From the NCBI GenBank assembly GCA_050486285.1, contig JBJHCZ010000030.1, positions 1 to 8,001 of the forward strand: a stretch of DNA of 8,001 nt, written 5' to 3'. The DNA is from JAITWN01 sp050486285. GTDB lineage: Bacteria; Pseudomonadota; Gammaproteobacteria; SZUA-140. Position numbers and translations under genes: made by a program. Positions 1-5,764 of this stretch are shown here, in pieces. The notes below the pieces were generated by a model that was given only the letters and a program-made list of their open reading frames with translations, had not been told where the DNA came from and made no database searches. Every line of letters begins with the position of its first letter. Positions within the stretch are counted from its first letter, which is position 1.

Positions 1-54
1 GGCCTGCTTCAGGATCGCCAGAATCTGGCTGTCGCTGTATCGGGATTTCTTCAT
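1..54 (-). CDS. IS3-family transposase OrfA, N-terminus (partial)
   Basis: Only the first 18 codons are inside the window, reading MKKSRYSDSQILAILKQA. This is the typical opening of the helix-turn-helix OrfA protein of IS3-family elements, which binds the element ends and is usually joined to the OrfB integrase by programmed frameshifting. The start is well supported by GAGGAGG at 61-67 on the minus strand, at a normal distance from the ATG at 54. The subgroup cannot be told from this fragment. OrfA is expected to continue for about 70-80 further residues to the left. Confidence 0.75.
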   Translation of the reverse strand, partial: MKKSRYSDSQILAILKQA

Positions 55-102
55 GTAGAACCTCCTCGGTCGTACAGTACGAGAAAATTCTACTTCTGGA
101 CA
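1..102 (-). mobile_element. IS3-family insertion sequence, left end (partial)
   Basis: This is the upstream end of an IS3-family element whose body lies outside the window to the left. Read on the minus strand, a terminal sequence starting TGTCCAGAAGTAGAATTTTC (outer edge near 102) is followed by a GAGGAGG ribosome binding site and the start of the transposase orfA gene. IS3-family ends typically begin with TG, which fits position 102. The outer boundary is uncertain because the G-rich tract up to about 120 could still be element sequence. The opposite inverted repeat and the target duplication are not visible. Confidence 0.6.
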
Positions 103-296
103 ACGCTAGTTTGCGGGGGGATTACCAGACCATCATGGCCCCGTCTGATTTCTCCGTTCTGCCACAGCGGAGTGATGTGATTTTGACACGCAATCATCCT
201 GAATACCAAGCCATTTCAGGACAAACACTGAGCGCCGGTTGTACACATCCTGGCAATAAATAGGCAGAATATCGAAACCACTGAGCCGGGCCATCC

Positions 297-986
297 ATGA
301 CCACGCGCACCTTTGATCTGAAAAACCAGGCTGTGTATCCGATCGCAGAGGCGGCGCGTTATCTCCGGCTGCCTCCGGCGACGCTGCGTTCGTGGACTGC
401 CGGACGTCCCTATCCCACGGGCGAGGGCACGGCACGATTCAGACCGCTGATTCACCCACCGCAGGCGCAACCGCCGCTGTTGTCATTCTCGAATCTGATC
501 GAGGCGCATGTCCTGCGTTCGTTGCGCACCCATCATGCGGTGTCGATTGATGCCGTCCGCAAGGCGCTGCGTTATGCCGAGAAGGAGCTGAACATCCAGC
601 GCCTGCTGCTGCGCAAGGAACTTTGCACCGATGGGGGCAGGCTGTTCCTGGAGCGTTACGGGCAGCTCATCGAACTGTCGGCGTCGGGCCAGCTCGCGAT
701 GCGGCAGTTGCTCGAGAAGCATCTCAAGCGGGTGGAGTGGGACGAAAGCGACTTCCCCACCCGGCTTTATCCATTCATCACGGGGAACGTTTCCTCGACG
801 GAGCGGACTATTGTCATCGACCCGAAGATCGCGTTCGGCCGCCCGGTCCTGGTCCGCGCCGGTATCTCGACCGCCGCGATCGCCGAGAGAATAGATGCGA
901 ATGAAACAGTGAATGAACTGGCATCGGACTACGATCTGACCCCTGCGGAGATCGAAGAGGCGGTGCTGTTCGAGCGTGCCGCCTGA
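297..986 (+). CDS. DUF433-family antitoxin with N-terminal DNA-binding-like region
   Basis: This 229-residue protein is likely the antitoxin of a two-gene toxin-antitoxin module. Residues 12-45 (YPIAEAARYLRLPPATLRSWTAG) look like a MerR/excisionase-type helix-turn-helix. The C-terminal part from about residue 165 (VIDPKIAFGRPVLVRAGISTAAIAERI, followed by SDYDLTPAEIEEAV) is the DUF433 signature, a small helical domain common in antitoxins paired with PIN-like toxins. The middle, about residues 60-150, is helical and charged with no family I can name. The gene overlaps the next one by 11 bases, so the two are probably translated as a coupled pair. No strong Shine-Dalgarno precedes the ATG and no convincing promoter was found in 103-296, so the start is less certain than the frame. 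Family-level function is known for DUF433 antitoxins; autoregulation here is inference. Confidence 0.75.
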   Translation: MTTRTFDLKNQAVYPIAEAARYLRLPPATLRSWTAGRPYPTGEGTARFRPLIHPPQAQPPLLSFSNLIEAHVLRSLRTHHAVSIDAVRKALRYAEKELNIQRLLLRKELCTDGGRLFLERYGQLIELSASGQLAMRQLLEKHLKRVEWDESDFPTRLYPFITGNVSSTERTIVIDPKIAFGRPVLVRAGISTAAIAERIDANETVNELASDYDLTPAEIEEAVLFERAA

Positions 987-1404
987 ACCGCTGATCTTCT
1001 TCACCGACCGCGATCTCGGCACGAGGTTTCCTGCGCTACTCCGTGACGCCGGACTGGATGTCAGGGTCCACCGTGACCTGTTTGCTCCGGACTGCGCGGA
1101 TGAAGACTGGCTGGAGCGCATTGGCAATGAAAACTGGATTGCAATCAGCCATGATTCCCGTATCCGCTATAAATCCAATGAACTGGCTGCTGTCCTGCGC
1201 CATCATGTCCGACTGCTGATTGTCATCGGCAAGGCGCCCTACCCGGAACTCGCGCGGAACTTTATAGCGACTATCCCGCGGATCCGGAGATTCATCGACC
1301 GACACCCGGCGCCTTGGATTGCAAAGGTCTATCGGCCAACCCCGGCGGAAACCCGTCGAAACCCGCGCGCCACCGGCAGCGTTTCCTTGTGGTATCCGTC
1401 ATGA
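976..1404 (+). CDS. PIN-like toxin (DUF5615/VapC45-like)
   Basis: This 142-residue protein is the probable toxin partner of the upstream DUF433 protein. PIN-like toxins are small metal-dependent ribonucleases. Visible features that fit are an early acidic motif FFTDRDLG (D11, D13), an acidic cluster DEDW (D42-D44) and the strand-plus-Asp motif IAISHDSRI (D60), in the order seen in DUF5615-type PIN-like domains. Translation starts at GTG 976, inside the last codons of the antitoxin gene, which gives an 11-base overlap in a different frame. The last 20 or so residues are Arg- and Pro-rich and may be a non-native tail. The stop lies 12 bases before a repeat element at 1417. Catalytic activity is inferred from the family and not shown. 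Confidence 0.7.
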   Translation: MPPEPLIFFTDRDLGTRFPALLRDAGLDVRVHRDLFAPDCADEDWLERIGNENWIAISHDSRIRYKSNELAAVLRHHVRLLIVIGKAPYPELARNFIATIPRIRRFIDRHPAPWIAKVYRPTPAETRRNPRATGSVSLWYPS

Positions 1405-1416
1405 ATGGCGGGGTTC

Positions 1417-1629
1417 GGGTCGGACCACGGTAGCTTGTTGATTGTTAGCAAGAACCAGCTGAAATACCCCTGATCTTCAGCCCTCCCAGCGTGATTTCGG
1501 GGTCAAAATGGCGAAGCGAGATAAACAGCGGGGTTGATTTCGGGCCTGAAATGGCGCGGGGAGAGCCATATTTCATGCTGAATCCGGCCCTGATTGACCA
1601 GATTTCAGCAGCTTACCGTGGTCCGACCC
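1417..1629 (+). repeat. Approx. 214-bp inverted-repeat element, copy 1
   Basis: This is one of four related elements in the window. It begins GGGTCGGACCACGG and ends CCGTGGTCCGACCC, so its termini are inverted repeats. Inside are a second pair of arms at about 1479-1513 and 1533-1571, carrying the shared motifs CCCTCCCAGCG and GATTTCGGGCCTGAAATGGC. The plus orientation is defined by CCCTCCC on the left and GAGAGCCATATTTC on the right. It lies between two converging toxin-antitoxin modules, 12 bases after the PIN-like toxin stop, and it overlaps the 3' end of vapC, to which it gives the stop codon. The flanking TTC at 1414-1416 may also belong to it. Confidence 0.9.
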
Positions 1630-1990
1630 CGACATAGCCCAGCGCCAGGTCATTGGCGAGGGCGCGCAGGTGTTTGTCTTTCGTCCACAGGCGCGCCGAG
1701 CCGTTGAGTGCTGTCGCGGCCAGCAGGTGCGCGTCGATGTAGCCGATGCCGCGCCCCATCAATGCCTTCTGCCCGATAAAGAACAGCACTTCGTCGTCGG
1801 TGGCCTGCATGCACCGAGGCAAGGCGCCGAGCAGGTTTAGGATCTGCTCGCGATCGCGGAGATTGCCGCATGCCAGTTCACCGAGCACGAAGGCGTGCAT
1901 GAGCACCCGGTCGGCGTCGAGCAGTTTGCCCAGTGCAGTGTCGCCGGCGCGCAGGTGGTCGACCCAGACCGACGTGTCGACCAGGATCAT
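1613..1990 (-). CDS. vapC: VapC-type PIN-domain ribonuclease toxin
   Basis: This 125-residue protein is a type II toxin of the VapC family, a Mg2+-dependent RNase that cleaves specific RNAs and is held inactive by VapB. The PIN-domain acidic residues are visible: D5 in MILVDTSVW, E38 in VLGELACG, D86 in GYIDAHLLA and D105 in WTKDKHL. Length is normal for the family. The ATG overlaps the vapB stop as ATGA, a coupled arrangement. The final residues VGPR and the TAA stop are encoded by repeat copy 1, so the native C-terminus was replaced or extended by a few residues. The PIN core is complete, so the enzyme is probably still active. Confidence 0.92.
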   Translation of the reverse strand: MILVDTSVWVDHLRAGDTALGKLLDADRVLMHAFVLGELACGNLRDREQILNLLGALPRCMQATDDEVLFFIGQKALMGRGIGYIDAHLLAATALNGSARLWTKDKHLRALANDLALGYVGVGPR

Positions 1991-2184
1991 GCCGATCCGG
2001 ATTTTCGCCGGGGGACAGGCTTCAGTTCAGGCTCGCTGCCGCCCAGCCGCGCCAGTCGGCGGGCGCTCTCTCGCTCGATCAGGGCGCGCAGGCCTTCACG
2101 GACGAGCGCCGCCTTTTCGGACATGCCGGTGATGCGCTGGGCTTCCTTCAACAACTGGTCGTCGATGTTCAGGGTGGTGCGCAT
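1987..2184 (-). CDS. vapB: VapB-type antitoxin, ribbon-helix-helix
   Basis: This 65-residue protein starts MRTTLNIDDQLLKEAQRITG and continues with SEKAALVREGLRALIERES, the standard N-terminal DNA-binding ribbon-helix-helix of VapB antitoxins (MRTTLNID is the beta strand). The basic C-terminal tail, about residues 43-65, is the part expected to wrap the toxin. The family binds and neutralises VapC and, as a complex, represses its own promoter. An AAGGTG ribosome binding site lies 4-5 bases before the ATG. The stop overlaps the vapC start by 4 bases. Confidence 0.92.
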   Translation of the reverse strand: MRTTLNIDDQLLKEAQRITGMSEKAALVREGLRALIERESARRLARLGGSEPELKPVPRRKSGSA

Positions 2185-2222
2185 GGGTCACCTTGCCGGG
2201 TCGGTATAGGCATTAAAATATG

Positions 2223-2267
2223 CATCAATTGATGTCAATTTTAGTGCCTAGCGAACAACGATTACAA
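2223..2267 (-). promoter_or_regulatory. vapBC promoter and palindromic operator
   Basis: Read on the minus strand, a TTGTAA -35 box (2267-2262) is followed after 18 bases by a TAAAAT -10 box (2243-2238, five of six matches to TATAAT). Overlapping the -10 and the likely start point is the perfect 12-bp palindrome CATCAATTGATG (2223-2234), with a second symmetric reading AATTGATGTCAATT (2227-2240). This is where a VapB dimer or VapBC complex would be expected to bind and repress. The distance to the vapB start is about 40-50 bases. The boxes are seen in the sequence; the regulatory role is inferred. Confidence 0.5.
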
Positions 2268-2338
2268 CCCTGTCAATAGGATTATATAAATCAACCAGAT
2301 GGAATAAGCGTCGCGACCATACATCCGTCAGACTCTGT

Positions 2339-2356
2339 CCTGGTGTTCCTGGTGTT
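2339..2356 (+). repeat. Short tandem repeat, 9 bp x 2
   Basis: Two perfect adjacent copies of CCTGGTGTT lie in the gene-free stretch between vapB and repeat copy 2. The rest of 2268-2450 shows no open frame or RNA gene that I recognise, apart from the possible repeat remnant at 2355-2386. Confidence 0.6.
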
Positions 2357-2386
2357 CGGGTCAACAGCTTGCCGCCGGCCGACCCG
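2355..2386 (+). repeat. Possible collapsed remnant of the 214-bp element
   Basis: The sequence begins TTCGGGTC, as the left flanks of copies 1 and 2 do. It ends with CAGCTTGCCG then CCGGCCGACCCG. The last 21 bases up to 2385 match the right end of copy 1 at 17 positions. The interior of the element is missing, leaving only the two ends. This fits an internal deletion between the inverted ends, but the match is short and chance cannot be excluded. Confidence 0.35.
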
Positions 2387-2450
2387 AAGCTTCCCGGAAT
2401 TGATGTGCATCAGACAAATTCGGATGGCCTGAAACTTTCCTACTCACTTC

Positions 2451-2664
2451 GGGTCGGACCACGGCAACTCGTTGAACCGAATTAATATCAGGTCAGATTT
2501 CGCATGGATTAAGGCCCTCCCAGCGTGATTTCGGGGTCAAAATGGCGGAGCGAGTGGTGGGCCGATCAATGATTTCGGGCCTGAAATGGCCCCGGGAGGC
2601 CCGTATTTCAGCCCGAAACCGCCCCTGTTTGCCCGGATTTCAGTGACTTACCGTGGTCCGACCC
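2451..2664 (+). repeat. Approx. 214-bp inverted-repeat element, copy 2
   Basis: It has the same termini as copy 1 (GGGTCGGACCACGG on the left, CCGTGGTCCGACCC on the right). Inner arms lie at about 2513-2547 and 2570-2603. It shares with copy 1 the internal motifs CCCTCCCAGCGTGATTTCGG and TGATTTCGGGCCTGAAATGG. Its right end lies inside the 3' end of the minus-strand gene that stops at 2640 and encodes that protein's last seven residues and TGA stop. It lies in the same orientation as the other copies. Confidence 0.9.
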
Positions 2665-3686
2665 GGACCCGGGTTGCAGAGGTGTTCCAGGCGGGAGAGT
2701 TCTGTCAGCCAGTCGTCGATGGGGATGTTGGAGTGGTCGGGTATGGCGAGGCCGGCGGACCATTGTTGCAGACATCCGTTGATCGTTTCGTCCCGGGTGG
2801 CGGTGGCGAAGCTGTCCCCGGCGAGGCCGACGGCGATGACTTCGTCCGTCTCCCCGGCGATGTCATAGCGCCGGATCACGCTGCCTTCACAGCAGATCGC
2901 GCAATGGGCGATCTGGCTGTAGGGCTGCCAGCCCATCAGCGACGCGGGCCGCTCGTCAAGCGCGTCGTTGCTGCCGGCGAGCATTTCGAACAGCGACTGC
3001 ATGCGCCAGTCGGTGGTGTCGACCGGATTCAGCAGCCGGAACGGCGTCGCTGCCGTGCGATAGATGAGCTCCGTCGGGGTGAGGCTGATCAGCCTCGTTT
3101 GGCCGTCATTGCAGCGATCTCCGCCATGGACGCGCAACAATTCCCGGTACATCCCGTCCTGCCGCCTTTCCATCACGAGCAGCCGGGCGAATACGCCGGT
3201 GCCGCCGCCGTTCTCGTAGACCTCGAGCACGACCTTCTCGACTGCGGTCTCTTCATCATCGAACCAGCGCAGGCCGACGCGATAGCCGATGTAGCCCGTC
3301 GGGAAACCACTTTCGCCCCGCGGCCGGTCTGCGGAGTAGGAGGGCTTGTCGCCCTGACCATGTTGGTGGATCCCGATGTCGGCGAAGGCCTCCTCGCACC
3401 AGAATCCGGCGCCGATGCGAAGCTCGCTCGAGCGCTCGAGGCACAGCGGGTGGATGAAGACATCTGCGCGCGCGACCCGCGTTGGGCTGTACGCGTTCGG
3501 TGAAGATTTCGTCGTTGAAGCCGTCGCCGTTGAAGTCGGCGCCGTGGAGGGTGGCGCCGTCGCGCCGCGCTGCAAGCCGATCCACAGCGCGAGGCCGATG
3601 CAGACGACGGCGATCAGCAGGCTCGCGTGCGAGACGGCTTGCCGTGTCCCGGCGACTGGCTGATCCGTGTCCGCTTTGCTGATCAT
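2640..3686 (-). CDS. Membrane-anchored protein of unknown function, internally frameshifted
   Basis: This 348-residue frame matches no family I recognise. The N-terminus has one hydrophobic segment (about residues 21-38, SLLIAVVCIGLALWIGL) after a short polar stretch, so it is likely an inner-membrane protein with a periplasmic body. Residues 43-70 form an odd Thr/Ser/Ala/Pro-rich stretch. In that interval the minus-strand frame beginning GATLHGADFNGDGFNDEIF has nearly pure C or G third positions, whereas the frame used here does not. This suggests two compensating slips at GC runs (about 3561-3571 and 3466-3474) and an ancestral DxNxDGxxD calcium-loop-like motif. The body has several Cys (in PLCLERS, GFWCEE, HCAICCEG). 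The C-terminal GRTTVSH and stop come from repeat copy 2. No clear Shine-Dalgarno precedes the ATG. Confidence 0.6.
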   Translation of the reverse strand: MISKADTDQPVAGTRQAVSHASLLIAVVCIGLALWIGLQRGATAPPSTAPTSTATASTTKSSPNAYSPTRVARADVFIHPLCLERSSELRIGAGFWCEEAFADIGIHQHGQGDKPSYSADRPRGESGFPTGYIGYRVGLRWFDDEETAVEKVVLEVYENGGGTGVFARLLVMERRQDGMYRELLRVHGGDRCNDGQTRLISLTPTELIYRTAATPFRLLNPVDTTDWRMQSLFEMLAGSNDALDERPASLMGWQPYSQIAHCAICCEGSVIRRYDIAGETDEVIAVGLAGDSFATATRDETINGCLQQWSAGLAIPDHSNIPIDDWLTELSRLEHLCNPGPGRTTVSH

Positions 3687-3762
3687 GGCGATATCTGACA
3701 GAAACTACCCGGCTCCGGCGGAGGTATCAACTGTCTTTCCGGAACGACAATCGATGCCCTGT

Positions 3763-3775
3763 GGGGTCAGACCCC
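3763..3775. repeat. GGGGTCAGACCCC palindrome
   Basis: A 13-base near-perfect palindrome lies between the divergent unknown gene and the thioredoxin-like gene. It resembles the GGGTCGGACC ends of the 214-bp elements, but has no long arms and no interior. It could be a separate short extragenic palindrome or a small hairpin in the leader of the downstream gene. Confidence 0.5.
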
Positions 3776-3819
3776 GAGCCTGTAGTATCATCGAGGTCAT
3801 CCACCCGGAGATGAAAGTG

Positions 3820-4221
3820 ATGAGAGTGCAACGGATTCTTGCCATCACCGCGATCGCGCTGGCTACGCTGGCGGTCGCGACTGCGGGGCTGTATTTCACG
3901 ACGGTGCAGCAGACCCGGTTCGACAACCCGGCCTTCGTCGCCGCGCAGCAGGACGACCGCCCGATCCTGGTCCACGTCACCGCGACCTGGTGCGGCACCT
4001 GTCAGCAGCAGTTGCGTATCGTCGCGAATCTCGCCGACCGTCCCGACTATCGCGACTTCGAGATCTTCCAGCTCGACTTCGACAGCCAGCGCGAGGCCGC
4101 GCAGCACTTCAACGCGCTGCAGAGCACGATGATCGTCTACCGCGGCAAACAGGAAGTCGGCCGCCTCTTCGCCGAAGCCAACCCCACCTCGATCGAAACC
4201 CTCCTCCGCAAGGCGCTGTAA
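3820..4221 (+). CDS. Secreted or membrane-anchored thioredoxin-like protein
   Basis: This 133-residue protein has an N-terminal hydrophobic segment (about residues 6-26) that acts as a signal peptide or anchor, followed by a thioredoxin-fold domain. The active-site motif is TWCGTC (C58, C61), preceded by the typical strand PILVHVTA. The later strand IVYRGKQEVGRL matches the thioredoxin beta-4/beta-5 hairpin. The residue before it, where thioredoxins carry the conserved cis-proline, is Ser102 (QSTMIVY). It probably takes part in thiol-disulfide exchange outside the cytoplasm. I chose ATG 3820 because GGAG at 3807-3810 is 9 bases upstream. ATG 3811 sits directly on that GGAG, and the frame can be extended to 3667 but that extra part is not protein-like. 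Repeat copy 3 begins 8 bases after the stop. Confidence 0.82.
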   Translation: MRVQRILAITAIALATLAVATAGLYFTTVQQTRFDNPAFVAAQQDDRPILVHVTATWCGTCQQQLRIVANLADRPDYRDFEIFQLDFDSQREAAQHFNALQSTMIVYRGKQEVGRLFAEANPTSIETLLRKAL

Positions 4222-4229
4222 AGTGGTTG

Positions 4230-4443
4230 GGGTCGGACCACGGCAAGCGACTGAAACAATTCGATATCAGGCCCGATTTCACATGAATAATGGCCCTCCC
4301 CGGCGATTTTCGGGGGCGAAATGGGCGACCGAATTTCTCGTCACTAGGTGATTTTGCCCCCGAAAATCGCCGGAGAGGGCCATAATTCTGCCTTTTTCAG
4401 GGTCGTAATAACGTGATTTCAATAACTTGCCGTGGTCCGACCC
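4230..4443 (+). repeat. Approx. 214-bp inverted-repeat element, copy 3
   Basis: Termini match the other copies, extended here to GGGTCGGACCACGGCAAG on the left and CTTGCCGTGGTCCGACCC on the right. The inner arms (about 4290-4320 and 4351-4383) are the best preserved of the family: roughly 32 bases pair with only two or three interruptions around a loop of about 30 bases. The element fills almost all of the gap between the thioredoxin-like stop (4221) and the ribosome binding site of the next gene (from 4445). Any promoter or terminator in this gap must therefore lie within it. Confidence 0.92.
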
Positions 4444-4456
4444 GAAGGGTTGATCG

Positions 4457-5044
4457 ATGAAATTCAACCCGCTGTATCCTGACCGACCGCTGATCGCCGC
4501 GCTGATCTTCCAGGGCGCGATGATCCCGGGGGCGCTGTTGCTGGCGTGGCTCTTCGGGCTCACGCCATGGCACGACCTGTGGCTCGACGCCGAGGCGTTG
4601 TGGATCACGCTGCTTGCCACCGCGCTGCCGCTCGCGCTCGCGTGGTGGCTGTCACGACAGTCGTTCGCGTGGATCGGCCGGCTGCTCGACAAGGTCCACC
4701 AAGTGCTCGACCTGCTGTTCCGCGGCAACCGCACCCAGTGGGCGATCATCGCGGTGTCGCTGCTCGCCGGCTTCGGCGAAGAGCTGCTGTTTCGCGGCGT
4801 GATCCAGGCGGGGCTCGAACAACTGACCGGCGCCTTGCCCGGCCTGCTGCTCGCGTCGCTGATCTTCGGACTGCTGCACGCAATCACGCCGGCCTACTTC
4901 ATCCTCGCGACGATCATGGGCCTCTACCTCGGCCTCCTCTACCAGCAGACCGGCAACCTCCTCATCCCCTGCCTCGTCCACGCCCTCTACGACTGGGCCG
5001 CGATCACCTGGTACCTTCGGGGTCGGACCACGGCAAGCCGTTGA
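4457..5044 (+). CDS. CPBP-family (CAAX/ABI-type) intramembrane metalloprotease
   Basis: This 195-residue multi-pass membrane protein carries the CPBP (ABI/Rce1-like) signature. EELLFRG has the paired glutamates E108-E109 and R113, FGLLHA gives H141, and LVHALYDW gives H175 and D179. In this family these residues bind the catalytic metal. Hydrophobic segments lie at about residues 12-34, 47-65, 96-106, 128-141, 147-162 and 168-186. Bacterial members cleave membrane-embedded substrates or protect against bacteriocins; the substrate here is unknown. AAGGG at 4445-4449 lies 7 bases before the ATG and just 3' of repeat copy 3. The last residues GRTTASR and the TGA stop are encoded by repeat copy 4, so the native end is lost or extended, though all motifs are intact. 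Confidence 0.88.
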   Translation: MKFNPLYPDRPLIAALIFQGAMIPGALLLAWLFGLTPWHDLWLDAEALWITLLATALPLALAWWLSRQSFAWIGRLLDKVHQVLDLLFRGNRTQWAIIAVSLLAGFGEELLFRGVIQAGLEQLTGALPGLLLASLIFGLLHAITPAYFILATIMGLYLGLLYQQTGNLLIPCLVHALYDWAAITWYLRGRTTASR

Positions 5045-5237
5045 ATTAACTGCATATCACCTAGTTAGAACGCCCTAAAAAGCCCTTCCCTGCCGATTTT
5101 CGGGCCCGAAATGACGATGCAAGGCCCAGCCTTGTCGATGGCTCATTTTGGCCATCAAATCGGGCTGGGAGGCCGTATTTCGACGCAATTTTCTGCCCTT
5201 AATACCAACAACTCAATGGCTTGCCGTGGTCCGACCC
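5020..5237 (+). repeat. Approx. 214-bp inverted-repeat element, copy 4
   Basis: At 218 bp this is the longest copy. Its outer arms are the most extended: about 27 bases at each end, starting GGGTCGGACCACGGCAAGCC, pair with only two mismatches. The inner arms (about 5081-5114 and 5143-5177) are more diverged. The left end overlaps the CPBP protease gene and ends it. The right end lies 20 bases before the GTG of the next gene, so the element again makes up nearly the whole intergenic gap. Confidence 0.9.
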
Positions 5238-5257
5238 GCACATGATAGGATGGCGGG

Positions 5258-5764
5258 GTGGCTACGGCGCCGATTGCGTCTCTCCTCGATGATGCCAGCG
5301 CGATGCTGGCGCGGCCCGGCGCGGCTGTGTGTGTCGCCGGTCGCAATGCGGACAAGGTGCCGTCGATGGCGCGGGCCCTGGGTTGCCTGCTGTCGGAGGA
5401 TCGGCAATCACTGACCGTGTTCCTTTCTCCGCACACTTCCGCCGAGCTCCTCACTGATCTGCGCGACAACGGCGCGATCGCGGTTGCAATCGTGCGTCCG
5501 AGCACGCATCAGGCGCTCCAGCTCAAGGGACGCGTGTCGCGCATCGAGCCCGCGACCGCGTTGATGCATGAACACATCGCGGCATGCAGCGACGGTTTCG
5601 CCGCCGAACTCTGCTCGGCCGGTTACACCGAGGCCTTCGCCCGCGCGCTGATGCCGCGAACGGTCGATGATTGCGTCGCGGCAAGCTTCACGCTGGCAGC
5701 AGCCTTCGTGCAGACGCCCGGACGCAACGCCGGCAAGCCGCTGAACGATGCAGGCGCGCCATGA
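5258..5764 (+). CDS. Pyridoxamine 5'-phosphate oxidase-like split-barrel protein
   Basis: This 168-residue protein resembles the FMN-binding split-barrel superfamily (pyridoxamine 5'-phosphate oxidase-like). Supporting stretches are the opening strands AAVCVAGRNADKVPSMARALG, the central TVFLSPHTSAELLTDLRDNG (the segment that normally follows the flavin site) and AIAVAIVRPSTHQALQLKGR, which matches the 'kGrv' strand of the fold. The C-terminal part is helical with a HxHxxxC-like run. The substrate is unknown; such proteins often bind flavin, heme or F420. The GTG start at 5258 is supported by AGGA at 5247-5250. The stop overlaps the next start as ATGA, so the pair is an operon. Confidence 0.65.
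   Translation: MATAPIASLLDDASAMLARPGAAVCVAGRNADKVPSMARALGCLLSEDRQSLTVFLSPHTSAELLTDLRDNGAIAVAIVRPSTHQALQLKGRVSRIEPATALMHEHIAACSDGFAAELCSAGYTEAFARALMPRTVDDCVAASFTLAAAFVQTPGRNAGKPLNDAGAP

Noticed and set aside
183..270. TTGACA at 183-188 and TTGTAC at 239-244 as -35 boxes for the DUF433 gene
   Set aside because: No acceptable -10 box at 15-19 bases follows either one.
2586..3503. Open frame of 305 codons on the plus strand
   Set aside because: It starts inside repeat copy 2 and runs antisense to the minus-strand membrane protein. Its composition is shadow-like.
3667..3819. Upstream extension of the thioredoxin-like gene to ATG 3667
   Set aside because: The extra 51 residues are not protein-like, overlap the start of the divergent gene and would bury the signal peptide. 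The GGAG before ATG 3820 gives a better start.
1417..5237. Integron attC sites explaining the repeats and cassette-like genes
   Set aside because: The elements are longer than typical attC sites. The core GTTRRRY-like string appears only in copies 2 and 4 (GTTGAAC, GTTGAAT), without a consistent partner box. Genes lie on both strands and no integrase is present.
1417..5237. CRISPR array
   Set aside because: Four copies 800-1800 bases apart with genes between them, and no short regular repeat-spacer pattern.
5729..5745. CGGCAAGCCGCTGAA resembling the repeat end CGGCAAGCCGTTGAA
   Set aside because: It lies within coding sequence of the split-barrel gene, has no GGGTCGGACC end and no partner arm, so it is probably chance.
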